Below are positions 34,998-44,448 of a DNA stretch of 64,000 nt, in pieces. The stretch is from Verrucomicrobiales bacterium. GTDB lineage: Bacteria; Verrucomicrobiota; Verrucomicrobiia; Limisphaerales; CANJXF01. Within the stretch, counting starts at the first letter, position 1, and the number at the start of each line of letters is the position of its first letter. The stretch spans positions 1 through 64,000 of the forward strand of contig CANJXF010000011.1 of NCBI GenBank assembly GCA_947478865.1, in the 5' to 3' direction. The position numbers and the translations under genes are program-made. The notes under the pieces are model-generated. The model saw nothing but the letters and a program-made list of their open reading frames with translations. It was not told where the DNA came from and made no database searches.

Positions 34998-35255
34998 TCA
35001 TGGTGCTGGGACAAGGTGAACTGTGACTGCGCTGACGATAGCCGAAAGCGCGAGAATGACACCAGCTGCAATCCATGCCGGAAAGATGCCTCCGTGTGGG
35101 CCGATCTCAATGTCGCGACGGACAAGAAAGAAGATGAATGCGGCGAGCGCAGGAGTGAGAGCGACAGCGACCGCAAACATCTTCGGGCGGCCAAGCCGAC
35201 GGACAACAGTGCTCAGCACCACAGCGAGAACAAGAGCGAGTGTGAGAATGATCAT
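34998..35255 (-). CDS. cassette gene 3: small membrane protein
   Basis: 85 residues with three hydrophobic helices (ILTLALVLAVVLSTVV, MFAVAVALTPALAAFIFFLV, WIAAGVILALSAIVSAVTV) and no recognised family. Its ATG follows GTTAAGC-CATACGGTCTAGGC, the leader shared with genes 1 and 4. The TGA stop lies a few bases before the diverged R'' box GCCTAAG. Like gene 1 it encodes a short hydrophobic protein, common among cassette genes of unknown role. Confidence 0.6.
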   Translation of the reverse strand: MIILTLALVLAVVLSTVVRRLGRPKMFAVAVALTPALAAFIFFLVRRDIEIGPHGGIFPAWIAAGVILALSAIVSAVTVHLVPAP

Positions 35256-35282
35256 GACGTCTGATGATGCCTAGACCGTATG

Positions 35283-35600
35283 GCTTAACAAAGTGAAGAA
35301 GAGGGTGTTTGATTTGGAGCGTGGGTTATCCGCCGGAGCGGACCTATCCACAATGTTAAAGTCCCGGCAAAAAGCCGGGCCGTTGCTAACCATGTAAAAC
35401 CAAGCCCCCATGAACAAAACAGTGCATCACATCGGTTGAGCCGTCCACCAGGAAACGATGGCCGGCGCAGCGCCCTTGTCAGGCCGGAAAAGAAAACCGC
35501 ATAGAAGACTTCAGTAGTTCAACCGGGCTTGTTCAACAACGGCTAGCTTCGACGCTCCTTCGCTCCGCTCAGTCGGTCAAAGCTAGCCTGAAGGTTAGGC
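35283..35600 (-). repeat. composite attC-like repeat with decayed IS110 start (copy C)
   Basis: Best-preserved unit. The 70-bp inner site 35531-35600 has GTTCAAC and GTTAGGC ends and a 13-bp stem, GGCTAGCTTCGAC against GTCAAAGCTAGCC, with one mismatch, matching the short-attC plan. The other end, GTTAAGC on the minus strand, precedes gene 3. Between them is the same interrupted IS110 transposase start as in copy A (35411) and the hairpin GCCCGGC...GCCGGGC. Confidence 0.68.
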
Positions 35601-36065
35601 CGAATTCGGTATTGGTTTTCTTGAAAGCCGTGCATAAATAATTAGCCAAGCGACAATACAGGAAATCAAAAGTGGCAGCCTCGCGAGAGTGAGCCAATGA
35701 CCATTGAACTGCCACCAGCCGTGCAATGCTCCAAGAAGCGAGCCGTCGCCGACCGGGGGACGAAATAGGACGCTGAGCCCCGAAACATGCATCCGCCAGA
35801 AGAATGCGGCTCCAAGGCAGGCCAGCGTGATGGCGGTCCATGCCTTGGGCCGGAGCCACATCAGAACAGACAGTGCTACACTGGCCGCAATGAAGGCGAA
35901 TAGTTCCAAACTCGCGGTAACGCGGTATCGCTGGGCGAATTCGCTAACGTGGTCTGCGGCGGGTTCTGGCAGGGGCACACTCCACAGCAACGGAATCTGG
36001 ACAAGTAAGATGCCCCAGAACACCGCGTTCAAAACCGCTATCAACTTAATGCGCTGGTTGCTCAT
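35595..36065 (-). CDS. cassette gene 4: hypothetical membrane protein
   Basis: 156 residues, four predicted helices (LIAVLNAVFWGILLVQIPLLW, LELFAFIAASVALSVLMWL, AWTAITLACLGAAFFW, LPLLISCIVAWLIIYARL). No family recognised. The TAA stop is inside GCCTAAC of copy C, and the ATG follows GTTAAGC-CATACGGTCTAGGC. It is the first cassette in reading order. In a complete integron the attI site and integrase would lie to its right, where only an IS110 remnant is found. Confidence 0.65.
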   Translation of the reverse strand: MSNQRIKLIAVLNAVFWGILLVQIPLLWSVPLPEPAADHVSEFAQRYRVTASLELFAFIAASVALSVLMWLRPKAWTAITLACLGAAFFWRMHVSGLSVLFRPPVGDGSLLGALHGWWQFNGHWLTLARLPLLISCIVAWLIIYARLSRKPIPNSA

Positions 36066-36084
36066 AAGTCGCCTAGACCGTATG

Positions 36085-36311
36085 GCTTAACGAAGGGTTT
36101 AAGAGGACGTTTGGATCCGGTAGAACGCGGGTGGCCGGGCGTGAGCCAGGCCGAGCCGGAAGGTGAAAGGCCCGTCGTCGAAACAATGAATCATTCATCA
36201 CAGCAGAAAGGAACCAAACGCCCATGAACGAAACAGTGCATCACATCGGATTGGACGTCCACAAGGAAAGCAGCGCCGTGACCATCGCCCCGGAGAAGCC
36301 CGATGCTCCTT
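36085..36311 (+). mobile_element. truncated IS110-family insertion sequence (left end and transposase start)
   Basis: Starts directly after GCTTAAC (an attC R' box on the minus strand). A ~130-base leader precedes the ATG at 36224, encoding MNETVHHIGLDVHKESSAVTIAPEKP, which is the DEDD transposase N-terminus of IS110/IS1111 elements (G-hydrophobic-DVHK with the first catalytic Asp). The reading frame then runs into unrelated repeat DNA near 36312, so ~90% of the transposase is lost. Unlike copies A and C, its frame is still open at the GLDVHK position. Confidence 0.75.
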
Positions 36312-36317
36312 CCCCTT

Positions 36318-36386
36318 TCCCAGTGCCAGCGGCACGAAATATAACAGCCCCGGTTCGAGCGCCGGCGAACACCCGAGGTTCATGCC
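36318..36386. repeat. second copy of the double-palindrome repeat
   Basis: GTGCC-agc-GGCAC-GAAATATAACAGCCC parallels the element at 34799; the second palindrome is eroded (CCCCGGTTCGAGC...ACCCGAGG). It truncates the IS110 remnant. The following ~190 bases to the next start hold no gene that I can support. Confidence 0.5.
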
Positions 36387-36578
36387 TCCATTCCGTTGAT
36401 CACTTTGCCAAAGGCGCGAGCGCAGCCGTGCTTCATCCACGATGCGCCGGTTGGCTTGATTTTTTCCCAAAATCTCTCAGTTACAGCTTTGAACTCCGAG
36501 CCTGCCTCTTGAGGTTCTATCGTTGGTTCGCTCGTCTTCACTCTGGACATCCGAGCCGAATTTGTCGTTGATTTACGC

Positions 36579-38432
36579 GTGATTTTCATACCGACCTTCC
36601 TTTGCCTAGCTCGCCTGAGCGGAAGCCTGCGTCGGTTTGCCGTTCTGGTTGCGCTGGCGGCGCTGTCCATTCCCGCAACGACTCAGGCCGCCCTGCCCGC
36701 GCGACTGGTGCTGCTGGTGGACGGTGTTTCTTATCGTGACATGAAAGCGTTGCAGGAGGGAATCACCTACCAAGATCGCAAAGGCCGGTCGTTGTATCGC
36801 CAGGGATTTCATCAGGATTATTTTCCGGTCAGCCGCCTGGTATCAACCTTTCCGTCGGTCAGCGATCCGGCGTGGACGGAGATACTCGGGAACCGCCCGC
36901 CGCCCGGCTATCAGCGCACTTATTTCAACGCGATCGAGGGTTCGGAAATCTATCTCAACGGCCTCACTAGCTCGGGGGATTACGAGCGGCAGATGACGTG
37001 GCAGATGGACGGCGATTTCCGCCGGATGATGAGTTACGTCTTCCCGCTCAGCGCGTTTAATTACGAGATCAACGCATTCGCCGAGAACTTCCTCCAGACC
37101 CGCGGCGTTACGAACTATTACGCCCTGATTCATTCCACGGATGTCGCCCAGCATTTGTCCGGCGATATTTACGACATGCTTTGCGCGCTTGACGCCAAGC
37201 TTCAGGAGCTGCGCGCCATTTATCGAGCCCGCGAAGGGAAGGATCTCGAAATCCTGCTTCTGTCCGACCACGGGAATAACCACGCCGGCGGAGGCAAGCG
37301 GGTCGCCGTCGGAAGTTTTCTAAAAGCGGCCGGATACCGGATGGTGAAGTCGATCAAGGATTCGAAGGACGTTGTTCTCCCAACGGCTGGAATTGAGTCG
37401 TGGGTGGAGATCCATAATTCACCGGCGGAAACGGAACGGCTCGTCGGATTGCTCTCCAAAATGGAAGGGGTGGATATTTTGACCGCGCGGGACCCGGATC
37501 AAACCAACCGATTCATCGTCGTGAATTCAAAAGGCGAACGCGCCGTCATCGACTGGAACGCCGCAAAGAATTCGTTTCGCTATTCAAGCGAGACGGGCGA
37601 CCCGATCAATTACCGTCCCGCGGCCGAAGCGCTCACCCGGAAGAACGCGCTGGACGCCGATGGATTTGCCACCGCCGCGGCATGGTTGGCTGAAACCCTG
37701 GCGCATCGGTATCCCCTCGCACTGGAACGAATCGTCCGCGGCCATACCCAGGCGGCGCTCAACCCGGCATCCATTCTCATCAGCCTTAAGAATGATTATG
37801 TGCATTGCGAATGGCTGATCAGAAGGGGCGTTGCCCTCGTGACCTCCGGCGGCACCCATGGAGGCCTCGATGAGATCAATTCGAATGGAATTCTCCTGAG
37901 CAGTTTTGCGCCGACGGCGGACACATCGACCAGCCGTGTGGCCGCGCTGTTTGATGGATTTCAAGGGCTGCGCGATTATCGCGCGGAAGAAAACGGCGCC
38001 GAATGGGTTTCCAGAAAAGGCGAAGACATCCGAACGATGGCCCAGGCGACGCTCGACGGGTCCGCCGGGAGACCCGCGATTGAGAATCTTTTCCTGCGCA
38101 TCTGGACGCCAGCGTTTACCCGGCTCGGCATCGAAGCTCCGGTTAATGTCGTGATTGAAAAGGCTTCGCAATTCTCGTCGGCGCAAATTCGCCGAACTGA
38201 TCCCAAGCCCGCCAAACCCTTTCAACGCTATCTTCGACTTGAGCGCCCGGTTTCCATTCCAAACCGGCTGCCTTACGAACGAATTTACGGCTGCCCTGCG
38301 GAAAGCGTCGTCCTTGAGCCACAAAAAGTTTACCGGATTTCAGGGCAGATTCAGGACTTGAAGAAAAAGATTCAGATCTTCCATCTCACATTCCGCACGG
38401 ATCAAAACGGGTTGCCGCTGGTGCGCGATTAA
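36579..38432 (+). CDS. exported alkaline-phosphatase-superfamily enzyme (phosphodiesterase/pyrophosphatase-like)
   Basis: 617 residues from GTG with a signal peptide (RRFAVLVALAALSIPATTQAA). Alkaline phosphatase fold: metal Asp in VLLVDGVSYRDM, Thr/Ser nucleophile region in VSTFPSVSDPAWTE, then IHSTDVAQH and LLSDHGNNHAGG carrying the remaining Asp/His ligands. A mobile-type C-terminal domain of ~250 residues has no clear family (VTSGGTHGGLDEINSNGILLSSF recalls the conserved third His region). Likely hydrolyses phosphodiesters or nucleotides outside the cytoplasm; the substrate is unknown. It is the first normal gene after the accessory region. Confidence 0.8.
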   Translation: MIFIPTFLCLARLSGSLRRFAVLVALAALSIPATTQAALPARLVLLVDGVSYRDMKALQEGITYQDRKGRSLYRQGFHQDYFPVSRLVSTFPSVSDPAWTEILGNRPPPGYQRTYFNAIEGSEIYLNGLTSSGDYERQMTWQMDGDFRRMMSYVFPLSAFNYEINAFAENFLQTRGVTNYYALIHSTDVAQHLSGDIYDMLCALDAKLQELRAIYRAREGKDLEILLLSDHGNNHAGGGKRVAVGSFLKAAGYRMVKSIKDSKDVVLPTAGIESWVEIHNSPAETERLVGLLSKMEGVDILTARDPDQTNRFIVVNSKGERAVIDWNAAKNSFRYSSETGDPINYRPAAEALTRKNALDADGFATAAAWLAETLAHRYPLALERIVRGHTQAALNPASILISLKNDYVHCEWLIRRGVALVTSGGTHGGLDEINSNGILLSSFAPTADTSTSRVAALFDGFQGLRDYRAEENGAEWVSRKGEDIRTMAQATLDGSAGRPAIENLFLRIWTPAFTRLGIEAPVNVVIEKASQFSSAQIRRTDPKPAKPFQRYLRLERPVSIPNRLPYERIYGCPAESVVLEPQKVYRISGQIQDLKKKIQIFHLTFRTDQNGLPLVRD

Positions 38433-38497
38433 GCCGCGCGTTTCCCGGCGTAATTTTGAATTGGCTCGTCAATGGGTATGCCGTTCGCGCAAAAATC

Positions 38498-39970
38498 TTA
38501 GGAGAGAATTCCCCGGATCACCTCGCCGTGCACATCGGTCAAGCGGCGTTCCGCGCCGTTATGATAGTAGTTCAACCGCTGATGATCGAGTCCGAGCAGA
38601 TGCAGGAGGGTCGCGTGCAAATCGTAAATGGTCGTGACGTTCTCGACCGCTTTGTAGCCAAATTCGTCAGTCGCGCCGTAGCTGAAACCTCGTTTCACCC
38701 CGGCGCCGGTGAGCCAGACGGTGAAGCCATGCGGATTGTGATCTCGACCGCTCGCCCCTTTTTGAAAGGTCGGCATGCGACCAAATTCGGTGACGAACAC
38801 AACGAGCGTGTCTTCCAAAAGTCCGCGTTGCTTGAGGTCGTTGATCAACGCAGCGCAAGGCTGGTCGAGGATCGTGCGATGGACGTCGTATTGTGATTTG
38901 AGCGTTCTGTGCCCGTCCCAGTTCCCCACCCCTTCCCCCATGGCGTAAGCGCCGTTGAAAAGTTGCACGAAGCGCACGCCGCGCTCGACGAGACGTCGCG
39001 CCAGAATGCAGTTGCGGGCGAATCCCGCCTTCACTTTGTTGCTGTCGTTGGCGCCGTACATTTCCAGGGTGGCGACGCTTTCCTTTTTCAAATCGGCCAC
39101 CTCCGGAGCGCTGAGCTGCATCTTGGCGGCAAGCTCGTAGCTGGCGATGCGCGCGCTCAAATCCGTGTCGCCCGGATGCTGAGCGAGATGCCGGTCGTTG
39201 AGGAATTTCAGAAATTCGCGCGTGTTCTTCTCGCCCGAGGACGAAATTTCCCTGGGCGTTTCGAGGTTGGGAATTCCTTTTTCAGTGTTGAATGCCGTTC
39301 CTTGAAACACAGCCGGAAGAAATCCAGCGCTCCAATGATTGGGCCCCATCTGCGGCACGCCGCGGGGATCGGGAATCGCCACGAACGCGGGCAGATTCTG
39401 ATTCTCGCTGCCCAGCGCATACGTCGCCCATGCGCCCATGCTTGGAAAACCGTCGAGAATGAACCCGGTGCTCATCTGATTCTCGGCGGGGCCGTGCGTG
39501 TTGGACTTCGCCGTCATTGAATGGATGAAACAAAAGTCATCCGCCATGTCGGCGAGATTCGGCAGGAGATCAGAGATCATTTTCCCGGATTGTCCGCGCG
39601 GATGGAAATCCCAGATCGGCTTGACCAGGTTTCCATTCTCGCCCTGGAAGGTGACGAGTCCGGCGGAACCGGGCATCGGCTGGTCGTGGCGCTTGATCAA
39701 CTCCGGTTTGTAATCCCAAGCATCCAAATGGCTCAGCGCGCCGGAGCAAAAGATGACCACGACGTTTTTGGCTTTTGGCTTGAAATGCGGCGCCCGCGGA
39801 GCAAACGGTTTTTCAGGCGACCATTGCAACGGAGTTTTGTCCGCCAGCAATTCCTGCCCTCGCAACAACGAAAGCAACGCGACCGCGCTAAGGCCGGTGC
39901 CGCCATGGCGAAGGAAATCGCGGCGATTGAGCATCCACCGGCCAGCGTTTGAAATAGTGTTCTCGTCCAT
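38498..39970 (-). CDS. DUF1501 protein (TAT-exported, sulfatase-like fold)
   Basis: 490 residues. The N-terminus has a twin-arginine signal ([23 protein letters not shown]). The family core shows [53 protein letters not shown] and [26 protein letters not shown], with conserved His/Asp in the positions of alkaline-phosphatase-type metal ligands. DUF1501 genes are paired with DUF1553 genes throughout Planctomycetes and Verrucomicrobia, as here, with 2 bases between them. Function is not established. Coupled export and polysaccharide breakdown are often suggested. Confidence 0.92.
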   Translation of the reverse strand: MDENTISNAGRWMLNRRDFLRHGGTGLSAVALLSLLRGQELLADKTPLQWSPEKPFAPRAPHFKPKAKNVVVIFCSGALSHLDAWDYKPELIKRHDQPMPGSAGLVTFQGENGNLVKPIWDFHPRGQSGKMISDLLPNLADMADDFCFIHSMTAKSNTHGPAENQMSTGFILDGFPSMGAWATYALGSENQNLPAFVAIPDPRGVPQMGPNHWSAGFLPAVFQGTAFNTEKGIPNLETPREISSSGEKNTREFLKFLNDRHLAQHPGDTDLSARIASYELAAKMQLSAPEVADLKKESVATLEMYGANDSNKVKAGFARNCILARRLVERGVRFVQLFNGAYAMGEGVGNWDGHRTLKSQYDVHRTILDQPCAALINDLKQRGLLEDTLVVFVTEFGRMPTFQKGASGRDHNPHGFTVWLTGAGVKRGFSYGATDEFGYKAVENVTTIYDLHATLLHLLGLDHQRLNYYHNGAERRLTDVHGEVIRGILS

Positions 39971-39972
39971 GA

Positions 39973-42480
39973 TTAAAAAACGAAAATGAATTCATTCGCA
40001 TTCAGCATCGCCCGGCAAAACGAGGAGAGCCCTTCAGCGCGAACGAATTTTCTCGAGGCGGAAATTTCTTTGCGATCAGGTTCACGCTGAAAGGTGAGGG
40101 CGAAGGCGCGACGGATTTGCGCAGTGGAATCAGCGCCCGCCTCCCTCTGCAAGCGTTCGGCGAAGAACCCGGCTTGCTGCATGATGAACGAACTATTCAG
40201 CAGATTCAGCGCCTGCAAAGGAGTCGTGCTCGTGCCGCGCTTTGGCGCGATTTGCCCGGCGTCGGGACAATCAAAAACGCCGAACACGCCATCCGTGCGT
40301 TGGCGGACGATGGTTCCATAAACCATTCGGCGAAAGGTTTCCGGCGGCCATTCGCGGCGCGGAGAGTAAACGCGCACATAGTTTTCATTCGCCTCAAAAA
40401 AGCTGAAGCCCGGCCCGCCCATCCTGAGGTCGAGCTTTCCGGTCACGGCGAGAATCGAATCGCGAATCACTTCCGCATCGCTTCGGCGCGGCGGAAAACG
40501 CCAGAGCAGTTTCGTGTTCGCATCCACGGCGACACACTCTCTGCGCGCGGCGCTCGCCTGCCGATACGTCGCTGAATTCACGATGAGCCGCTGAATATGT
40601 TTCATGCTCCAGCCGTGATCGATGAATTCGGAGGTGAGCCAATCGAGCAATTCGGGGTGGGTAGGTTTTGCGCCATTTTTTCCAAAGTCGCTCGGCGTGG
40701 CGATCAGGCCGGTTCCAAAATGATATTGCCACAACCGATTCACCATCACGCGCGCCGTCAGCGGATTGTTGGGATTCCCAATCCACTGGGCCAGCGCGAG
40801 GCGACGCTGCTGGTCGTCGGTCAAGTCTTTGGGAATCTTCGCCGCAGGACCGGCGTTCGTGTTGAGCGCGAACGCCACGGGAATCGCGCTCAGGGCGTTG
40901 GGTTTAACCTCCTCACGTTTCTGCATCGCCTCGCCGCGATAGAGCAGATGCGTGATCTCTGGTTTTCCATCCAACGTCCCCGCATAAATCATCGGGCCAT
41001 TCGACAGCTCTGCGATGCGTGATTTCAAATCGGCGCGTTCAGACAAAAGCTTTTTCGCGGCTTCGTTGGACGCGAGCGCAGGCGAGTCCGCTTTCTTTTC
41101 CGCGTCATATTTCTGGCGATCCACAGAGGAGGCCACGACGTGGTAAACGTTGGATTCCGTGGCGACTTCAATTTTGTAATCCACCGCGAGGCGATCAACG
41201 AAGCGCTGCTCGCGGTCGCGCCCCCACACTACTTTCGCGATCGTGACCACTTCAGGAAACTCCAACTCGACCCAACCTTTCCCGCCCTCGTTGGAAATCC
41301 AGCTGCGCCCGTTGCCGTAGCGCCCGTCGTTGATGTGTTCCGTCCGATGAATCTCTGAATTCGGATAAACGCTCGACGCGGTCGGCTTCGTGCCGTTAGA
41401 CGCGAGCGCGATATTCCTCGGGGTTTTTTCCGCGGTGAAAACCTCCAGCTCATCCAGGCACGGCTCGGCTTGAGTCGTTTGGGCAATTGTAAAACGGAGG
41501 CGCTTTGCCTGCACCGGGGCAAAGCGCTCCAGGTTCTTGCGCGCATTCACCGGGAGCCGCACCGCATTGGTCGCAAGTGGATTGGCCAGCGGCTCAAAAT
41601 TTTCCAGCTCCGTTTCCACTTCTCCCAATCGCGCCTTCTTGGCGGCAAGCTCCTTGTTGCGAGCCTCCATGTCCGAAACCCGCAGCGGGCGTTCACCGTG
41701 CTTGACCCCTTCAAACACCGCCTTCATCGCGAAATAATCTTTCTGCGGTATCGGATCAAATTTGTGATTGTGACAGCGTGCGCAGCCCACGGTCAGACCG
41801 AGGAAGGTTGAGCCGGTGACGCCCACCATGTCGTGCAGCTCATCCACCCGCTGGTTTGCGGTCAGGACTGGGTCAGGACTTTTCACCTGGTCCCACGGTC
41901 CGCCCACCAGGAAACCCATGGCTTCATCCACGCCAAAAATATCCCCAGCGATTTGTTCGGTAACGAATCGATCGAACGGTTTATCCTCGTTGAACGCGCG
42001 GATCACGTAATCCCGGTACGGCCAAGCGTTGGGCCGCGGCTGATTCATTTCAAACCCGTTTGATTCTGCGAACCGCACCGTGTCGAGCCAGTGCCGCCCC
42101 CATTTTTCGCCATATCGGGGGGACGCGAGCAACCTCTCCACAACCTCTTCGTAGGCTCCGGGCGATTTATTTTTCTCGAACGCGGCCAGTTCCTCTGGCG
42201 TCGGGGGCAATCCAGTTAAATTCAAATAAAGACGCCGCAACAACGTGCGCCGATCCGCTTCGCGCGAGGGAGACAGGCCGTCTTTCCGCAATTCTGCGGC
42301 AACAAAGGAGTCGATGGGATTGCGGGCGGGTAAACCGACTTGCGCCGACGGCACCTGCGGACGTTTGACCGGTTTCAAACTCCACCACGCGTTGTCATTG
42401 GTCGAATCCGCCATGCCACCTAGAACGGAAGCAAACAGGGCGGCAATGACCCATAATGTTCGATGGCGAAACGCTGGCAT
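39973..42480 (-). CDS. DUF1549/DUF1553 protein with inserted discoidin-like domain
   Basis: 835 residues with a signal peptide ([19 protein letters not shown]). DUF1549 is first ([38 protein letters not shown], and a [12 protein letters not shown] motif like a single c-type haem or metal site). A ~150-residue F5/8-type-C-like region follows ([43 protein letters not shown]), and then DUF1553 ([59 protein letters not shown]). First gene of the pair with DUF1501. No fused N-terminal cytochrome domain is present, unlike many PSCyt1 members. Confidence 0.92.
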   Translation of the reverse strand: MPAFRHRTLWVIAALFASVLGGMADSTNDNAWWSLKPVKRPQVPSAQVGLPARNPIDSFVAAELRKDGLSPSREADRRTLLRRLYLNLTGLPPTPEELAAFEKNKSPGAYEEVVERLLASPRYGEKWGRHWLDTVRFAESNGFEMNQPRPNAWPYRDYVIRAFNEDKPFDRFVTEQIAGDIFGVDEAMGFLVGGPWDQVKSPDPVLTANQRVDELHDMVGVTGSTFLGLTVGCARCHNHKFDPIPQKDYFAMKAVFEGVKHGERPLRVSDMEARNKELAAKKARLGEVETELENFEPLANPLATNAVRLPVNARKNLERFAPVQAKRLRFTIAQTTQAEPCLDELEVFTAEKTPRNIALASNGTKPTASSVYPNSEIHRTEHINDGRYGNGRSWISNEGGKGWVELEFPEVVTIAKVVWGRDREQRFVDRLAVDYKIEVATESNVYHVVASSVDRQKYDAEKKADSPALASNEAAKKLLSERADLKSRIAELSNGPMIYAGTLDGKPEITHLLYRGEAMQKREEVKPNALSAIPVAFALNTNAGPAAKIPKDLTDDQQRRLALAQWIGNPNNPLTARVMVNRLWQYHFGTGLIATPSDFGKNGAKPTHPELLDWLTSEFIDHGWSMKHIQRLIVNSATYRQASAARRECVAVDANTKLLWRFPPRRSDAEVIRDSILAVTGKLDLRMGGPGFSFFEANENYVRVYSPRREWPPETFRRMVYGTIVRQRTDGVFGVFDCPDAGQIAPKRGTSTTPLQALNLLNSSFIMQQAGFFAERLQREAGADSTAQIRRAFALTFQREPDRKEISASRKFVRAEGLSSFCRAMLNANEFIFVF

Positions 42481-42555
42481 GGAGGGAGATTATTAGCACG
42501 CTGCGCTGCGGGCAAGGTGTTCTCGAGCGAGGCTACCCGCTTCTTCCCAATCCTT

Positions 42556-44025
42556 TCAGCGAATCAAACGAGCGCGGAAACCCTTGGGCTTCGGCTCGCG
42601 CACTCTGGAATTCAAAGCCGCCAAGAAACCTGCGGCTTTCGCCAGCGTTTCCTCATATTCCGCTTCGGGATTTGAATCGGCAACGATTCCCGCGCCGACT
42701 TGAAAATACGCGATGCCTTCTTTGCAGATGGCAGTGCGGATCAGAATGCTCAACTGGCTCTCGCGATTGAATCCCAGATAACCGAGCGCGCCGGTATAGG
42801 GCCCGCGCGTGATCGGCTCGAGCTCATCGATGATTTCCATCGCTCGGATTTTTGGTGCGCCGGTGATGCTGCCGCCGGGAAAACTGGAGGCGAACGCGGC
42901 GAAATGCGCGATGCCGGAACGAAGTCGTCCTTCAATGGTGGAAACAAGGTGTTGCACTTGCGGATAACGTTCGAGACGGACGAGTTCAGGCACTTGCACG
43001 GAACCGTATTCACAAACTTTGCCCAGATCGTTGCGGAGCAAATCGGTGATCATGACCAGCTCCGACATTTCTTTCGCGCTGGTTTGGAGTTCGTAGGTGA
43101 GCTGCGCGTCGCGATTCGCATCGGAGGAACGAGGTCGGGTGCCTTTGATGGGCCGGGTTCGAATCTGCGAACCGCTCATGCGCAAAAAGGATTCGGGCGA
43201 GGAGGAGGCGATTTGAAATTCGCCGCAATCCAGATAGGCGGAGAATGGCGCGGGCGATGCCGAGGAAAGCCGTTGAAACAATTCCCAGCCGGACAAGCAA
43301 CATTCAACTGCGAGTCGCTGCGAAAGGTTGACCTGATAAATATCCCCGGCGCAAATGTAGCGCTGGGCCTTTTCGACTTTGGCGATGAACTCCGCGCGAG
43401 AGAGGTTTGATGAATGATCCGGAGAAGTTCCTGAGTCGGCACGCTCGCAGTGCGCTGCTGATGCCAAGCCCGGCGCTTCGGCGGTATTTTCATCGAGAAG
43501 ACTCTGCCAAAAAGCAAGTTGCGCGCGGGCTTTGCTCTCGTTGCGCGAACCGTCCGCTTCGAGACCGGTGGAAATGATCCACGTTTTTTCAAGCCGATGA
43601 TCGAAGACAACCAGGCTGTCGTAAAAACCAACCGCGCAATCCGGCAATTCCAAATCGTTGACTGCGGCCCGCGGCAGTTTTGGTTCAACAAAATTCTTCA
43701 GGTCATAGCCCCAATAGCCAAAGCAACCGCCGAGTGGAAAGGGCGAATCGATTTCTTCGAGCAATTCGTAGCGGGCCATCAATCCATCCAGGATATGCCA
43801 TGGATCGCCAAATTGAACGTGGCGGACCTGGCCTGAAACGATCTCGCAGCGCGCTCCGAACGAATGCAGGGTCAAGAACGGTCGCGCCGCGATGAAGGAG
43901 TAGCGGGCTTGCTGTGACTCAAAAAAAGCGCTGCGCAACAGCACGACGCCACAGTGGCTCTGAACCTGTTCGACGAGCGATTCAGGCGTGTGCGCGGTCA
44001 GGATTGATTCGATGAGCGGACGCAT
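42556..44025 (-). CDS. pabB: aminodeoxychorismate synthase component I
   Basis: 489 residues of the chorismate-utilising family. The active-site segment reads RPIKGTRPR. The Lys in PIKGT is the mark of PabB, while TrpE has Ala (PIAGT), so I call folate-pathway 4-amino-4-deoxychorismate synthesis rather than anthranilate. Also visible: GDIYQVNLSQRL, ELVMITDLLRNDLGKVCE, SSFPGGSITGAPKIRAMEII and QVGAGIVADSNPEAEYEET. No glutaminase (PabA) or lyase (PabC) gene is adjacent. It lies 111 bases downstream of infA on the same strand. Confidence 0.92.
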   Translation of the reverse strand: MRPLIESILTAHTPESLVEQVQSHCGVVLLRSAFFESQQARYSFIAARPFLTLHSFGARCEIVSGQVRHVQFGDPWHILDGLMARYELLEEIDSPFPLGGCFGYWGYDLKNFVEPKLPRAAVNDLELPDCAVGFYDSLVVFDHRLEKTWIISTGLEADGSRNESKARAQLAFWQSLLDENTAEAPGLASAAHCERADSGTSPDHSSNLSRAEFIAKVEKAQRYICAGDIYQVNLSQRLAVECCLSGWELFQRLSSASPAPFSAYLDCGEFQIASSSPESFLRMSGSQIRTRPIKGTRPRSSDANRDAQLTYELQTSAKEMSELVMITDLLRNDLGKVCEYGSVQVPELVRLERYPQVQHLVSTIEGRLRSGIAHFAAFASSFPGGSITGAPKIRAMEIIDELEPITRGPYTGALGYLGFNRESQLSILIRTAICKEGIAYFQVGAGIVADSNPEAEYEETLAKAAGFLAALNSRVREPKPKGFRARLIR

Positions 44026-44136
44026 TTACTTGGCTGAAAGACTCTCGCCCGTCCAGCAATCTATGCGCAAGGGTAATGGAGGAAAAAACGGGGCGCGGAT
44101 CTGGGTTAGATCACCGGCGCGCCAAAGAAAAACCAA

Positions 44137-44349
44137 TCAACCAAGGCGCCAAACGATGCGAGCCTTATTCAAGTCGTATGGGGACATTTCCATTTTGACC
44201 CGATCCCCGACCGTGAGGCGCACGAAGCGCTTGCGCATTTTGCCAGAAATGGTCGCGAGGACCTGGTGCTTGTTGTCCAGCTCGACGCGGAACATTGTTC
44301 CCGCTAATACCGTGAAAATCCGACCTTCAACTTCAATGTGTTCTTCCAT
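44137..44349 (-). CDS. infA: translation initiation factor IF-1
   Basis: 70 residues, single S1/OB domain: [23 protein letters not shown], then [33 protein letters not shown]. This is the standard IF-1 length and order, although the usual first residues (MAKEE) and the C-terminal GRI(TV)YR ending are modified to ARIVWRLG. It binds the 30S A site during initiation. Placed alone between an RRM protein gene and pabB rather than in the ribosomal-protein operon; a second infA may exist elsewhere. Confidence 0.93.
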   Translation of the reverse strand: MEEHIEVEGRIFTVLAGTMFRVELDNKHQVLATISGKMRKRFVRLTVGDRVKMEMSPYDLNKARIVWRLG

Positions 44350-44393
44350 GAGCGATGTTTACTATATACCAAACCATCTAAAATTCTTCATCC

Positions 44394-44430
44394 AAAAAAA
44401 GCGAGGCCCGGCGATAGACCGAGCCTCGCG
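44394..44430 (-). terminator. rho-independent terminator of the RRM protein gene
   Basis: On the minus strand GCGAGGCTCGG-tctat-CGCCGGGCCTCGC forms a strong stem followed by TTTTTTT, 19 bases after the stop of the gene at 44449. It separates that gene from infA. Confidence 0.88.
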
Positions 44431-44448
44431 TGACTTAAAATTTAAAAA

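Noticed and set aside
33961-36091. The repeat-bounded block considered as one composite transposon
   Set aside because: The repeats differ at their centres, sit at every gene boundary rather than only at the ends, and carry attC-type boxes overlapping stop codons. A cassette array fits better, although a transposon origin is not fully excluded.
42700-43410. 236-aa plus-strand ORF
   Set aside because: Antisense to pabB, which is complete.
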